From NCBI GenBank assembly GCA_936450465.1, contig OW388304.1, forward strand, positions 40,362,914 to 40,426,913: a stretch of DNA of 64,000 nt, written 5' to 3'. This document shows, in pieces, positions 1-60,927 of this stretch. A program made the translations under genes and the position numbers. Within the stretch, counting starts at the first letter, position 1; each line of letters begins with the position of its first letter. The notes under the pieces are model-generated. The model was not told the DNA's origin. It saw only the letters and a list, made by a program, of their open reading frames with translations, and did no database searches. The stretch comes from Gibbula magus. Its lineage: Eukaryota > Mollusca > Gastropoda > Trochida > Trochidae.

Positions 1-939
1 TTCCGGTGTTGGAGGGTTCGGTGGGGGGTCGACTCCAAGATTTTGTCAGGAACTGGGTACAGTTAGGGTTAGACCCTTACGTTTGTCGGATTCTTGGTCA
101 GGGGTTCCGCATCCCCGTCTCGTCTCCTCCGCCCCTCACCTGTGCTCCAAGGGAGCGTCCCTTGGCAGGGGACCGGCTCCAATTGACCTTGGATCAAGTG
201 GAGCTCTTAATCTCCAAAGGGGCGGTGCAGGAGGTCCTGACCCCGCATCTAACTCCGGGGTTCTACTCCCCAGTGTTCGTCATACCCAAAAGGAATTCGA
301 AAAAATGGCGGCTCATCCACGACCTGAAGGTATTCAACCGCTCCTACCTCGTTCGGCCGCCATATTTTCGACTCTTGACTCTTCCGTCTGTAATGCGGTC
401 CTTGGAGCGCTCAGACTGCATGGTGTCTCTTGATCTCCAGGTATTTGGACGATGGGCTCGCTCACAACCGTTCTCCGGTCGTTCTCGAGACGCAGCTCAG
501 GTTCACGATAGACCTTTTCCGTTGTCTAGGGTGGTTAGTGAACTTAGAGAAGTCGAGAAGTCGAGAAGTCGGACTTGGTTCCGGCGACTCGTCTGAAGTT
601 CCTAGGGGCTATCCTAGACACTCAGCTGTTCCGCGTGTTCGTCACGAGGGAGCGGATGGCTCGTTACGATCGCCTAATGGATCGCGCGCTCGACGCATCG
701 CTCTCCCTACGTCAGTGGCAAAGAGTGTTGGGGTTACTTACATCAGCTCAGGACCTGACCCGCAGGGGGAGGTTGTGCCTTCACCCGTTACAGGTGTTCC
801 TGAATCCCCACATCAGGGAGGCGCGTTGCCGTCACAACATAGTTTTGACCCCACACCTCCATCGGTTCCTAGCTTGGTGGCGGGTGGACGAGAGTGTGTT
901 CGCCGGTGTCCCACTTCGTCCTCGTCCCCCCTCAGCTCA

Positions 940-1140
940 CCTGTTTGTAGACGCCTCCACTCAAGGGTGGGGGTCGCATATGGGTCACGAGCAGGTGGCG
1001 GGAGTCTGGTCCCCATCAGATCGGAACCAACACATCAACGTCCTCGAGTTTGATGCAGTTCGTCTTGCCATTCAGCACTGGCAGTCCCTTCTGCGGGGCC
1101 AGTGTCTGCTAGTCCACACGGACAGTTCAGCAGCTGCTTG
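940..1140 (+). pseudogene. RNase H domain of the DIRS-like element
   Basis: This stretch reads in one frame as a retroelement RNase H. It has an FVDAS start with the first catalytic Asp, a central LEFDAV segment with the Glu, and HTDSS with the second Asp. It follows the RT remnant directly, as expected for an RT-RH polyprotein. The frame is lost just after AAAW at about 1140, and the C-terminal part continues in two other frames, with ADALSRPD near 1263. The domain is therefore recognisable but belongs to a broken polyprotein. Confidence 0.8.
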
Positions 1141-1715
1141 GTCAACAAGCAGGGGTCCACCAGGGCCGAGTCTCTGCTACGAGTGTCAATCCAGCTCTTC
1201 GAGCTGGTGGACGAGGTGGATCTGGACATTCGAGCAGTCCACATTCAAGGTGCCAAAACATCTTGGCGGACGCGTTGTCGCGACCAGATGCCCCTCCCCC
1301 GACGGAGTGGCAACTGAATCCGGTGGTGTTCAGGGGGTTGTGTCTCCAGTTCGGCACGCCTCTGATAGATCTGTTCGCGACGTGTCTCAACCACCAATTG
1401 CCAACCTATGTCTCTCCAGTGCCAGACCCACTAGCAATGGTCTAAGACGCGCTCTCGTTAGAGTAGGAGGGGATGGACGCCTACGCTTTTCCACCGCCAG
1501 CCATCCTCTCCCAAGTTGTAGCCAAGATAGGAGCAACTCGGGTTCTTCGTTTTCTTCTGGTCGCCCCTTGGTGGCCTGCCCGATCGTGGTTCGTTCCTCT
1601 CAGACGGTTCTGTCTTCGGGAACCGGTTCCGATTCAGACACGGAGAGATCTGCTCATCAGCAGGCCAAGCGGAAGGTTGCACGAGAACCCTCAGGTGTTC
1701 TCCCTTCACGCCTGG

Positions 1716-2725
1716 CTTGTATTAAAAGAGGGCTAAGGAGCAGTGGGTACTCCAAGTGCGTCGCCAATGCCATAGCTACCTCTCATAGGAAGACCACTAG
1801 GAAACTCTATGATTTCCAGTGGCAGGCCTTCGCCTCATTCTGTGCTCAGAGGGATTTCATCCCGGTGGAGGCCTCAGTTCCTCAGGTCGCGGAGTACTTG
1901 GTGTACTTACGCAACACCAGGCATCTTAAGGCGTCTTCAATCAACACCAACATGTCAGCTATCCTGTCGGTGCTCAGGAAGAGATCGCCAGGGTTGGATG
2001 TGTCGGTCCTCAAGGACCTCATTAAAACCTTCTGTTCGGTTGACGGCAGGTCCAGGCTTCGTCCACCTGAGTGGGACTTAGCGGTTGTGCTCAACCACCT
2101 TCGCTCCGATGCGTATGAACCGCTCTCCGACGTACCCCTTCTCCCTCTCACCATCAAGGTCATTTTTCTGGTGGCCATGGCCTCCGCAGCGCGGATTTCT
2201 GAAATCCATGCGTTGCAGGCGGACCTTCTACGTTTTGAGGTTAGGGAGGGGGATTCGGCCTCTCTTGGGATGGCTCCTGATTTTGTCTGTAAGAACCAGG
2301 CAGCTGATGAGGCTGGCCGTACGTTCTCTATCCCGGCTCTGGGTTCTGAGTCGGGGGAGATGGACCTCTCTCTGTGTCCGGTGAGGGCCTTGAGGGTGTA
2401 CACGCAGCGTACCCGCAGGCTGAGAGACGGCAGACGTCGTCTTTTCTTGCCTCACTCGCCTAGAAGCACCAAGGAGCTAGATAAGCGAGCGTTGGGCGTG
2501 TATCTGAGGTCGGCGGTCATTGATGCGTACAAGGCCGCTGATTTGCCTCCGTCTTCGCGTTCAAACCCTCATGAGATCCGCGCAGTATCAGCCACGATGG
2601 CGTATCACTGCAACATCGCGGTTTCGGATGTCATGGCAGGATGTTTTTGGCGTTCATCAGAGGTTTTCGCCAAATCATTACCTACGAGATGTCTCAACAG
2701 CAGATCTTGAAGGCATCTCTAGGCT
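1716..2725 (+). pseudogene. Tyrosine recombinase of the DIRS-like element
   Basis: About 310 residues read openly, with the core of a DIRS-type tyrosine recombinase: a helical SAM-like N-terminal part (KTTRKLYDFQWQAF), a middle with SAARISEIHAL carrying the first catalytic Arg, and the HEIRAVSATMAYH box carrying the His/Arg pair. In other family members the enzyme would integrate a circular DNA intermediate. Here a one-base slip at about 2672-2675 puts the expected catalytic Tyr segment (NHYLRDVS, Tyr codon 2679-2681) in another frame. The copy is almost intact but lacks an in-frame nucleophile. Confidence 0.8.
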
Positions 2726-3100
2726 GGGTCCACAGGTCTTCGCTCAGGCGAAGGTGGTCCCCCCAACCAGACCAAAAAGGGGTCAACCCCCTTAGGAGCT
2801 TTAAGGCTCATTGTAAATAAACATGGTTTACATTGCTAGCTCTCGTGTCTGTTGGTTTTTTCTTTAACTTCGCTTTAACACCCCCCTCCCTGTTGGGGTT
2901 GGGGGGCAGTGTGTTGATCGGAAGTTGAGTGGCAGGGTTATCTCTTCGATCCGCTTAGCGGTAGAGATGGTATCTCCCGGGCTGTGCCTTGTCCTCACCA
3001 CAGGGTGGAGGACTCGTAGGTTAGCTTACACTCAGGGCTAGTCGCTGGTCTCGTCACTACCATGTATATACTGACCCGCCTCCTTGCGGTGGGATTCTAG

Positions 3101-3446
3101 GCAAAGTAGGTCTAGTCAACAGATAGGTATTTAAATAATAGTACGTTTTTGATTAAACGTAATTATTTATACTTACCTGTTGACTAGACCTACGCTCTAG
3201 GCCCTCCCATCCTCCCCACTTGGTCTGTCTTGCCTTTTGGGACTTTCGGAGAGTGACATGAACAGGTAGTGACGTCACGAGACCACCTAGACTTACCGCC
3301 CCTTGGATAAGGGATTTTACGCACCCCTTCTCCACTCTTCAAGTTCGTCTGTGTTAAGGTTGAAATAGCATTACCTATAGGAGGTAAGGCAAAGTAGGTC
3401 TAGTCAACAGGTAAGTATAAATAAATACGTTTAATCAAAAACATAC
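3101..3446. repeat. Terminal and internal inverted repeats of the DIRS-like element
   Basis: Three copies of a core containing aggtctagtcaacag occur. Two are direct, at about 3103-3130 and 3391-3446. One is inverted, at about 3141-3195. The inverted copy and the last direct copy match over roughly 50 bp, including a gtttaatcaaaaac segment. The first and second copies form a hairpin. Paired terminal repeats next to an internal complementary segment are typical of DIRS elements, so this is probably the right terminus. Bases 2800-3100 between are GC-rich and non-coding. Confidence 0.65.
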
Positions 3447-3599
3447 TAATTAACTTGAATATACATGAATATATATGGCTTATAAACACGATGACACATT
3501 GCGCTAATCTCTTATACTAGTCATATCTGATATTCATGGCATGGTATATAAATATAGCAAGATTTTTAATTACATTCTAATTAACAGTTTAATAAAGAT

Positions 3600-5400
3600 G
3601 AACATTTATTTGAAGAAGGATGTACATAATAGAATTTTTAAAGGTATTTTCTACGTAGATTATCATATAATGGACACACAAGCAAACCATGGTATTCACT
3701 TTCTAAAACGTTGATATTACATGATTTACATAATCTGTCTTCTCTTTTTATATTTAAATATCTTTTTCAATCCATAAAACATGTGATGAACATCGGAAAC
3801 GTGAAAAGCTTGTTCCAAATTTTCTTATTGTGACACATGATAAACATTAATATTCAGTAGAAATATATGGTTTGAAAGCTGAATAATAATCACATTTAGT
3901 AGAGAGGGAGAGTTTATGAAGCTAGTTTTGTTGGTATATATCTTTTAGTCTTTGTGTGAAGGAGTTTATTAATGTTGTCGGAAATTCAACATTTTGTTCA
4001 TACCATTTGTGATTAAAACCTGTTGAGAATAACAACTTTTTAAAATCCCTTACCCAGTTCTTGTGTCCATTTTGGTCATAAAATCATCATTTCATAAAAA
4101 AAAAATTTGGTAAGCGGTACTCGGGCATACTTAAAATTCTCAGCCAGTATTTGATGACTTTAATTTGCGAATTAATTATACCTACCGGATACCTACCGCA
4201 TTCTCCATATATCATTACCTTCGGCGTGTTCATCTTTACCCCAAGAAATATCTTACAGGCCAATAAATGAACTTTCTCTATTTGGTCAAAATGACGATAT
4301 CCCCAAATTTCAGCCCCGTACAATAGACTTATTTTTACATAAAAAATTCTGAAAAAGGATGTTAATTTAATTCTCAAAGTATTTTTAGATTTTTCAAAAT
4401 GCCTGTCAACATTTTCTGGGCTTGGATAGATGCATACTTAACATGCGTTGACCGGGACAGTTGCTTAGTAAAATAAACACCTAGGTATTTAGTTTGTTGA
4501 TTCTAATAGTACTATCTAAGTATCTTAGTACCATTTTTCATGTCGAGATAATTTACCCCCTTTCTTGAAAGTAACTACTTTTGTTTTATTCATATTGACA
4601 TTGAGTTTAGATTGTTCACAATTAGTTTCCAATTCGGCAATTTGCTTCTGGAGACCTACAACAATACTTGAATTAAGAGCAATGTCATCTGCAAAAAATA
4701 AAAGGAAAATTTGGAAGACATCTAGATGTAATTGGATACAATAACTTTCAATAAATTCATTTATTTAAAAAAGGAGAATGAAAAGAGACTTAGTACACAG
4801 CCCTGTCTAACACCAATTTGTACATTAAATGATTCTGATATTTCTTTTCTGTCCTAACAGTTGCTTTCACATACTCGTAGATATTACTTAATAATTTTGT
4901 CATTTTACTACTCAACCCACCTGCTTTATAAATACCATAAATTATGTCTTTGAACAGAGTCAAAAGCTTTAGAAAAATCAACGAAAAGTGCGTAAAATTT
5001 GGCCCCTTCAACATTAAGATACCGTTGAACCACACTCTTGGGAATAAATATATTATCAATTGTAGTATATTCCTGTCTAAAGCCTGCCTGTGTTTCACTT
5101 TTTTATTCATTGTTTCCCCCCAGAAAATCAATCTTTTATTAATAATTGCTGTGAAAACTTTACTAAATATACTCAATAAGGTGATTCCTCTATAATTTTC
5201 GACATTGTTAGGATTGCCTTGCTTGTGTAAGGGAACTATAATTCCAACTGACCACGTTTGAGGAAATGTACCCCTTTCCAGAGTTCAAGATATGGTAAAA
5301 TCAAATCAGCAGAAAACTTGAAAAACTCTGGTATGGTATTATCTATGCCTAAGAAGCCTATTATCTAAGAATGAAATCACGAGATATATCCTCACCACAG
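3600..5400 (-). mobile_element. Decayed non-LTR retrotransposon (LINE) reverse transcriptase
   Basis: Read on the minus strand, 5345-4790 gives RT blocks in order: a PLHKQGNPNN..NYRGITLLS segment (around 5170-5260), a KVFTAIINKRL segment, a degraded palm, then KMTKLL..VKATVRTEK. Bases 4377-4087 give a LINE C-terminal region with LLYGAEIWGY and a later YGECGRYPVGI. Traces of the C-terminal tail go on to about 3600. Stops and frameshifts break it into several pieces. I could not assign a clade with confidence. Confidence 0.75.
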
Positions 5401-6650
5401 ACATTCAAAATTGACTTTATCAGAAATAGTTTGTTGAAAATTTGATATCGTGTATTGCCCCATGTTATGTATGAATGAGTAGGCAATTAACTTAGGTAAA
5501 CTTAAAATAATTATACATTAATTTATCAATATAAATTAAAATAATAATCAGCTTTTATTGTTCATAGCCTACATTTGTAATGCATGTAGGGAATTCCATA
5601 GTCTTGCGCCATTCTATGCATCATTCTGTCCTTTATTGCTGAGAACCAAGCAATGAAAAAACAACTCCCATCTTTTAGCGCGTTGGATTGACGTTTTTTT
5701 ACCTCATCGTTTCGAATTATGGGCAGACGTTGTGCCAACTATATTTCATCATGTGTGACCTTACTATTCATATCAAAATATATATATTTTTTTTATAAAA
5801 CCTTTATAAACCTTCCACGAACATACACACTTATTAAGAATCTGCACAGACCATGTGCGCAAACGTTTAAATTCCGTTGAACACTCAACTATAATGTAAT
5901 GATACGAGTGCCTGTTGATATCATGGTTTCCTTTCTTCTATCAATAATTATTGGGATAGTTAATCCTTCATTAGGAATAAACATTGTATTTTACGAACGT
6001 TTCTCTCAACAACGGACATCTACTCCCTCTTAGTTTTAAGATTTTACGTGCGCTTCAAATGGAGCTCAGTGCGCGCTTTAGCCGCTACCTACACTGAAGT
6101 ACAAAAGAAAGTTCACACCTCAAATCGTTTCGATAAATTCAATATTTTAAAAGAATTTACATATATTTGATTATACCGGTAGCACAATTATAATAACACC
6201 TATCTTCAGTAGTTTGAATGAATTCATTGGTGCCTGGGTAAGTTTTAGTTAAAATACATTTGTTCAATGTAGACACAAGTACGAAATGAATTGTACACCA
6301 ACATGACCACTACCATGATTATTAATTTCCACATGGAATATTTCTTACATACCGATGCACAGTTGTGCATTGTCCAAATTAATTTTAGAAGAATTTATAT
6401 TTCAAAATTTTGACTTTTTGAAAAATTAAAAAAATTGTAGAAAGTGTTTTTGACTGATGACTTAACGCCTGCATTATTGAGTTTTATTGAGTTTAGTTGA
6501 GTTCGACATCGAAAACTTACAGTATTTCTAATTGAAAATAATACATCTGATAAAACGAACTGAGGTGGAAACCTTATTTTGTACTTTACTGCATAATGTA
6601 TCAGAAATACTTGCCATTTAGATAATGAAGAAATATAACATGGTTATATT
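5400..6650. other. AT-rich stretch with no gene seen
   Basis: There are no coding signals. A short piece at about 5790-5830 (ataaaccttccacgaacata) matches the repeat unit found at 7967-8280. The rest looks like anonymous AT-rich DNA. Confidence 0.5.
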
Positions 6651-6655
6651 TGGGA

Positions 6656-6821
6656 TAACACTACCTTCAATAGTTAAAATTCTTGTACTTTTTCGGTGTG
6701 GTAAGCTGTTGGTATAGTCAATGCTGGCGATAGTTGCCTTACTCTGAGGGCGTGGGTTCGAATCCCGCATGGGACTCGGCCCGAAAAAGTACAAGAATTT
6801 GTACTATTGAAGGTAGTGTTA
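6656..6821. mobile_element. Palindromic MITE carrying a tRNA-like insert
   Basis: The outer arms (6656-6674 and 6803-6821, taacactaccttcaatagt and its complement) and inner arms (6679-6696 and 6781-6798, attcttgtactttttcgg and its complement) pair perfectly. The central 80 bases hold a pol III B-box-like ggttcgaatcc at 6754-6765 with a short T-stem. An acceptor stem is not obvious, so I call it tRNA-like, not a tRNA gene. Confidence 0.7.
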
Positions 6822-6863
6822 TATGTTAGTAGTGTTATATATGTATGTTTTACGCTTCGCCTC

Positions 6864-7246
6864 ATCCTCGGTTTCCCATGGTTTTATATATGCTCCGTTA
6901 CTCTCCACTATATCAGCCATGGGAAACCTTATCAGGAGAATCTGTACTCAAATTCCCCGCCATTGGCCCGCGGCGTGAGCCAATGAAACTGCGACGCAGC
7001 TTGGACCTGCGAGCCAATGACAATTCATATCACTTCGTTTCAAAGCAAGCGAGGTCATTGTGTTAGCCATCCGTCACCGGTTATCTCCCTTGACCATTTC
7101 GGTCTTATCCCATTGAGCATTTTCTTTGGTTACTGACTTCATCACGCTGGCCAAGAGCGGGTAATTTGAGAACAGATTCCCCTGATAAGGTTTCCCATGA
7201 GTGATATAGTGGAGAGTAACGGAGCATATATAAAACCATTACGGAT
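6864..7246. mobile_element. MITE with about 68-bp terminal inverted repeats (copy 1)
   Basis: The ends carry atgctccgttactctccac and its complement within imperfect inverted repeats of about 68 bp. The centre is GC-richer and holds several ccaat/attgg boxes. A second copy lies at 47758-48122. It ends about 22 bases before the first tentative exon. Confidence 0.8.
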
Positions 7247-7268
7247 CTGTTATGCATCTTGTTACCAG

Positions 7269-55780
<48,512 letters not shown>

Positions 55781-56321
55781 TCGTAAGGATTGCCCTGAAA
55801 TGTCTCTCCCAGTGACAAAATAATCTCTATCTAAACCCAGACGTAACTGTTGCAACTATCAACAGTAAATGCTCTTGTTTATAAATACACTCTGTCGTAG
55901 AACTTCTTGATGTTGTATATTGATGTCGTGGAAGGATTGGATGTTATGAGCAAATATATAGTTATGACGTGTAATGCGTTAGATAACACTAAAATGGGTT
56001 TGTGAAATAATAATCCTATGGGGAAAATGTTTTGGATACTTACTAAGTGTGGTGATTTTACGAGCGCTTCCGGGGTTGATTTCTTACATGGTGATTGTAT
56101 AAGTTGAGAGCGATTAATTTCTGCCTCGCAATGAGGCACAATAGACTTGAAGTGTCACATTTGGTAGGGTTGTGTCTCGTCTCACCTCCATGTATTAGTA
56201 ACTGTTACATAGTGAATGTTTGCTTGAAGCGTCGTAAAATCATAGCTTGGTTAAGACAAGATCATAACGTCAACAGCCTCTGATATGAGTAACGTATTGG
56301 CTGAAATGAACGTCAAATAAA
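55781..56321 (+). other. 3' UTR with poly(A) signal
   Basis: After the stop the sequence becomes AT-rich again. The first good aataaa is at 56316-56321. Cleavage 10-30 bases later would give a UTR of about 560 bases. Confidence 0.6.
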
Positions 56322-56780
56322 TATGACAATTATCCTGATTATTATCAACAAAATGTTATGAGTTGTATGTAAATATGTTAATGCGCTATAGGTTATCTAA
56401 CCTTAATTCGTGTTGTTTTAATAGTAATTGTAACCCTCATATACATGTTCTTCGGTATCATATCATTGATACTTAGAAATTCCCCTGATGAAATAATTAT
56501 TGAATTAAATTATTTCCGTGTAAGTGTCCCATTCCGTGAAAATGTTAACTAAAATTCGAAATTATGAATAACTTATTTGTTTCTAAAAATCATATTATTA
56601 GTTTTGCGTCTAAATACATTCGATATATTTCCTCACAGCCGAAATCAATCTTTGTCACCCTTTCAAATTATATTAATCTTCAAACAATGTTTGTTATTGT
56701 CAAAACTGTTGTATGAATATTTGGCGAAGATTAACAATTCAAATACTCCCCAGGTATTTACAATTTATATTTTACTATAG
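56322..56780. other. Intergenic, nothing recognised
   Basis: AT-rich with no coding signal. Confidence 0.4.
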
Positions 56781-56781
56781 C

Positions 56782-57045
56782 AATTAAGGTTCGGGGTTCG
56801 AATCCCGCCTCTCGGCAAATGTGTCTGCTGGAGAGAACTATTCGACATGCAGTAAAGTTTGGATCGAATGCTTCTTTGAATTTCAGCACAGTACTACCCC
56901 TGGTTCGCTAGTTCCAGTCGATGCTCGCAGGTTTTACCGCAATGTATAGCCGCAATGGTGTTGCGGGCTTTCTCCTTGCGTTAATACTAACAGTCGTGAT
57001 ATAAGTGAAATATTCTTGAAAGTGGTGTTAAACCCCGAAATCACC
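56782..57045 (+). mobile_element. tRNA-derived SINE (family S), copy 2
   Basis: Begins with a B-box-like gggttcgaatcccgcc. It shares ctggttcgctagttccagtc, tgctcgcaggttttaccgca and the tail gatataagtgaaatattctt with the copy at 12780. Confidence 0.75.
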
Positions 57046-58370
57046 TCGATGAATATCGATGAATGTTCGTATGTCTGTATATTGTTTATTTCATAGTTTT
57101 GCTTTTAGTGCATTTATGTACACGGTAAAAAAAGTTTTCTTCAAAGGTTGCAATGAGTAAGATATGGTTTAAACATATTTATTTCACAAATACGTGGATT
57201 GGTAACGAGCTGCAATAGCTTATCCGAATACCGCTCCAAATATGATAAGAGTAAGATATGAAACATTGGTGTATTTTATGTCGTATCATCTTTTTGAATA
57301 AACCTATTGTTCTACTGTAGCAGATTCGATACCATCATTGCATTCGGAACACCTCGGCCCTCTCCGTTATTCTCCGTTACACTCACTACTCATTGAAGAC
57401 AAAGTAAATTAATGTGTTATTTTATTTTGGTAAAATAAATTTGGATAAAACGATTACTCCCTGCTAGGGTTATACGAGTTATCTCCCCTTGTAGGGGGCG
57501 CTTCCTTCTAACGGTTTTATCAGCAACCACGGCCGCTAGCCGCTCTCGCTATTTTTGCATAAATGTTATTTTCATAGTTTGTGGCTTAAGATGGATTTCA
57601 TCCAGGTAGATGCGCGACCTAAGCGAAAATCTGCAGGCAATAGGTTACCGGGGATCATGCAGGCGTTGAAAGAGGAGAAGTTGCTAGAAAGCGATTTAAA
57701 ATTAAAATCTGGAAAGTTTGAATATTTTTTTTAATGATCTATGTTCATATTAGTTTAATAAAATTGTTTATAGGATTCGCTGGTAGTAACTATAAAAAGC
57801 AATTTGGCTGCACTCATTGATTTCGTCATTCATACAGTGTTGGTAGCAATAAATCAGTTCTTATTTTGTAAATTGGTATTTATAAGTGTATTCTTGTGTA
57901 TCACGTTTGTGTATCGATATGATGTTGTGGATCTTGTGTACCATTTTGAAATAAAGTGCTTGTTTTAGCAAATGCTAAACGTTGTGATTTTATGCAAATC
58001 TAATGAGAGAGAATAAGATTTAAAGTTTACTAGTATAACAACTAATGTTGTATAGATTCGTCATAAACAGACAGACAGACAGACATTTTATTCAATATTT
58101 CGAAGTCAACCGCCAATAATATAACAGTTGTACAGTTGGTTGAAGCGCACATAAAATTTACTACGATTTAATTTTTTCTTTCTAATTTTATACACGTTTA
58201 AAGAAATTACATACATTTGTACATTTTGAAATTGTAAATAATAATCTATTTATTCGTTTACACACTAGTGATGGTAACAGTATAGATATGTGATTAAGAG
58301 CTCGGCCTACAATGAGAGTGGGGCCTCTAATAGGGGACCGGTTTATATCTCGTCAATGATTACTCCCTAC
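57046..58370. other. Intergenic, no firm gene
   Basis: It holds a GC-richer patch at 57475-57700 with a 47-codon open frame starting at 57591, an aataaa at 57950-57955, and an (acag)n run at about 58067-58085. The patch could be an exon of an unseen gene, but no match supports it. Confidence 0.35.
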
Positions 58371-58901
58371 TACACTGACGTGCAAAAGAAAGTATATGGC
58401 TCAGTTGTATTTATCATATGTACAATTTTCAAAGACAAATATCTCAAGTTTTTGACGTCGTATTCAAATACTGACCTGTTTGGAAAATTAGTCCAAAACG
58501 TTAAATCAGTCAAAGAATACCTCTACGCGGTTTGAATTTTTTTTGTATCAAAATTTAAAATTTAATTTTGAAATTCCCCCAAATTAATTTTGATAAAACA
58601 CAACTGTTCATCGACATGTAACGCATACTCTGAGTGAAAATCAATAAATGTGCCTCGTCCTGCACATATTAACAACAATTTGAACAGGGTAGGGGTCATG
58701 TTGGTGTAAATTTCATTTCTTAGCCCTGTCTATTTTAAATAATGATATTTTAGTTAAAATATAAAACAGTCAACAATTAAGTCATTCAAACTACTGCCGA
58801 GAGGTGTTATTGTATCGTGCGATAATCAAATGCATCTAATTTCTTTAAAATATTGAATTAATCTAAAACAAGTGTTATACTTTCTTTTGCCCGTCAGTTT
58901 A
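58371..58901. mobile_element. MITE family C, copy in intergenic DNA
   Basis: Ends tacactgacgtgcaaaag and cttttgcccgtcagttta. Internal landmarks match the copy at 34126. Confidence 0.85.
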
Positions 58902-58984
58902 GATATATTTGTTTAAATGTTCCCAGGCACGAAGAGGGTTAAACTACCACGCTAAATCTTGGTACCTGGCGAGGGTTGCGTTTC

Positions 58985-59292
58985 AGGGCCATACTTTGCA
59001 TATTTTGTTAGACCAGGATGATAAAGTCGGCCTCTCTCGTTTGAGAGTTAGCCACCGTGGATTAAGTTGTTCAAATCCCGGTGGACACACCAACAATGGG
59101 TAAGGCACTTCATCCACATTCCACTCAGTCCACCCAGCTGTTAGAATGGGTACCTGAAGTACGGACCTATACGGTCGCTCGGAGCGCTTAGTAGCGGCAC
59201 CGAAACTACAATTCCCTTCAGGGTATGGGTAGCGCCTTGAGTAAGCATTAATTGCATGGAATAGCGCGCGATATAGATATCCACTTAAATAA
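58985..59292 (+). mobile_element. SINE with conserved core, plus strand
   Basis: A tRNA-like head with a worn B box (ttcaaatcccggtgg), the core gtaaggcacttcatccacat, cagtccacccagctg, and an end gcgcgatatagatatcca. It is the same family as 53986-54285, in the other orientation. Confidence 0.75.
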
Positions 59293-59514
59293 AACAGTGG
59301 TACATGTGCCAAAGTGAACATTACATTGCTAATACTAGAGATGTGAGAAAAATTAACTTTCTACTGTTTTACAAACATGAATATTCTAGATCACAAACAC
59401 AATAATAGGGTTACCTCGAGTCTACGGTCACTAACATAGGACAATGCATGTTGCTTAGAAAGCTGAACAAGAATCTAAAGCAACCATCAGCCGGCGGTTC
59501 AACAAAATGAAGCG

Positions 59515-59700
59515 CTTCGTAGCGCTCATTGATCGCTCAATGTAGCGCTCAATGAGCGCTTCTTCTCTCTTGAACGACACAGTGCAAATTCCTCAAAGTT
59601 TGCTCGCTTTGCTACGTAGCGCTACATTGAGCAATCGCGTTCAAGAGAGGTTTAAAAGAGCGATTACTTTGAAACCTATCTTGAACACGCGCGGCCCAGA
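59515..59700. repeat. GAGCGCTA-rich element, copy 2
   Basis: Matches 51855-52090 with tagcgctcattgatcgctca, cttgaacgacac and caagagaggtttaaaag. Confidence 0.8.
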
Positions 59701-60016
59701 TAACCTTCAATACAGAATCACATGTGGTTGTATTATGTCAACACTATAAGTCACATTGAAACACATGATGACGAAACATTTTACTGTATACATTTAGCTG
59801 CATTCCGAAAGTTTGTTCACCTATACTTGTGTATTTTCGTGCAAATATCATGTAATTTGGGTTGTCTTTGAAGCATCGCATCAACGCAAAAACTACACCG
59901 ATCATTTTGCATTTTGAGTTATTAAGAAGACAGTTGAATGTTACATAACAAAATCAAATGTTATACCTCACAGTAAAACGTCACAGTTTTGGCAGCTCTT
60001 TGAAGTGACCAGGACC

Positions 60017-60240
60017 ATGTTCAAGAAAAGGTTTCAAAGTAATCACTCAATTAGCGATTACTTTTAAACCTCTCTTGGACGCGATTGTTCAATGTAGCGC
60101 TGTGTAGCAAAGCGAGCGAACTTTGAGTTTTTGCACCGTGTCGTTCAGGAGAGAATGAGCGCTACTTGAGCGCTACTTGAGCGCTACATTGAGCGATCAA
60201 TGAGCGGTTATAAGCGCTCGCTGTTATGGAACGGAGCCCC
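60017..60240. repeat. GAGCGCTA-rich element, copy 3 (inverted)
   Basis: Reverse complement of the other copies: aaacctctcttggacgcga, ttgcaccgtgtcgttca, and repeated gagcgctacttgagcgctac, ending near cgttatggaacggagccccg. Confidence 0.8.
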
Positions 60241-60568
60241 GGGGCCAATCTATGCAAAACTAGTTTTTTTTGTTTCTGTGAAATATCCAGTAAGTGATCA
60301 ACGTGAATTGTGTATTTCCCCTTATATTTATTAAATGTGTTTGTGATAAATTGTTCTCATTTAAACGGTATGAAAACTTTTATTTGAAAATTTTATTTTA
60401 TTATGTCAAAGTTCAAAAACATGCAAAAGTGCCAAAAACATACACCACTGACGTGAAGATCACAGGATAATTTTGAGAATGATTATTTTACACAGGAATA
60501 TAAAACAATTCATGTGATTGAATTTGATGTTATCATATTGCGAATTATAACGAATTTACATATGTGTA

Positions 60569-60927
60569 TTAAAGGGGCAGTAGCACGTTTTTTTTCGATG
60601 AAATAAGTCGAAGGCATGTATTTGAAAAATAATGTCACCAATAGTAAAACAATCTTCTCTCTTCGGAAAGTCAAGTAAAAAACATGAGTGTATATGGTTC
60701 CGTAAAGCCATGGGTATCGTTTTTGTCATTCGAAATAATTAAAAGTGTTCACAATAAAATGGCCACCATTCAATTTTTGCTTTATACTCAACACCGTTTT
60801 TACCACTACGGATAATTGGTTTGTGTAATAACATGTTTTACCCTCTGAAATAAATATAAATGACATAAACTGGGAAATTTGAGAAAACATAATTAATTTT
60901 GCAAAAAATGTGCTACTGCCCCTTTAA
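60569..60927 (+). mobile_element. MITE family A, intergenic copy
   Basis: Complete, with both ends and ttaa flanks. Confidence 0.85.

Larger units (their letters stand above)
1..2800 (+). mobile_element. DIRS-like retrotransposon, decayed 3' part
   Basis: The order is reverse transcriptase, RNase H, then tyrosine recombinase, which is the DIRS/Ngaro layout, not that of LTR elements with a DDE integrase. The coding sequence is broken. RT starts in one frame (about 200-440). The YLDD catalytic motif (about 442-453) follows directly in another frame, so the roughly 90-residue central palm is missing. An 8-bp unit present three times at 547-570 shifts the frame again. Further frame changes lie near 1140 and 1258, with in-frame stops near 1443 and 1464. 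The 5' end is outside the window. It cannot encode a working polymerase. Confidence 0.85.

Noticed and set aside
57591..57734. A 47-codon open frame in a GC-richer patch
   Set aside because: No recognisable domain and no splice partner or paralogue. It could be an exon of an unseen gene but nothing supports it.
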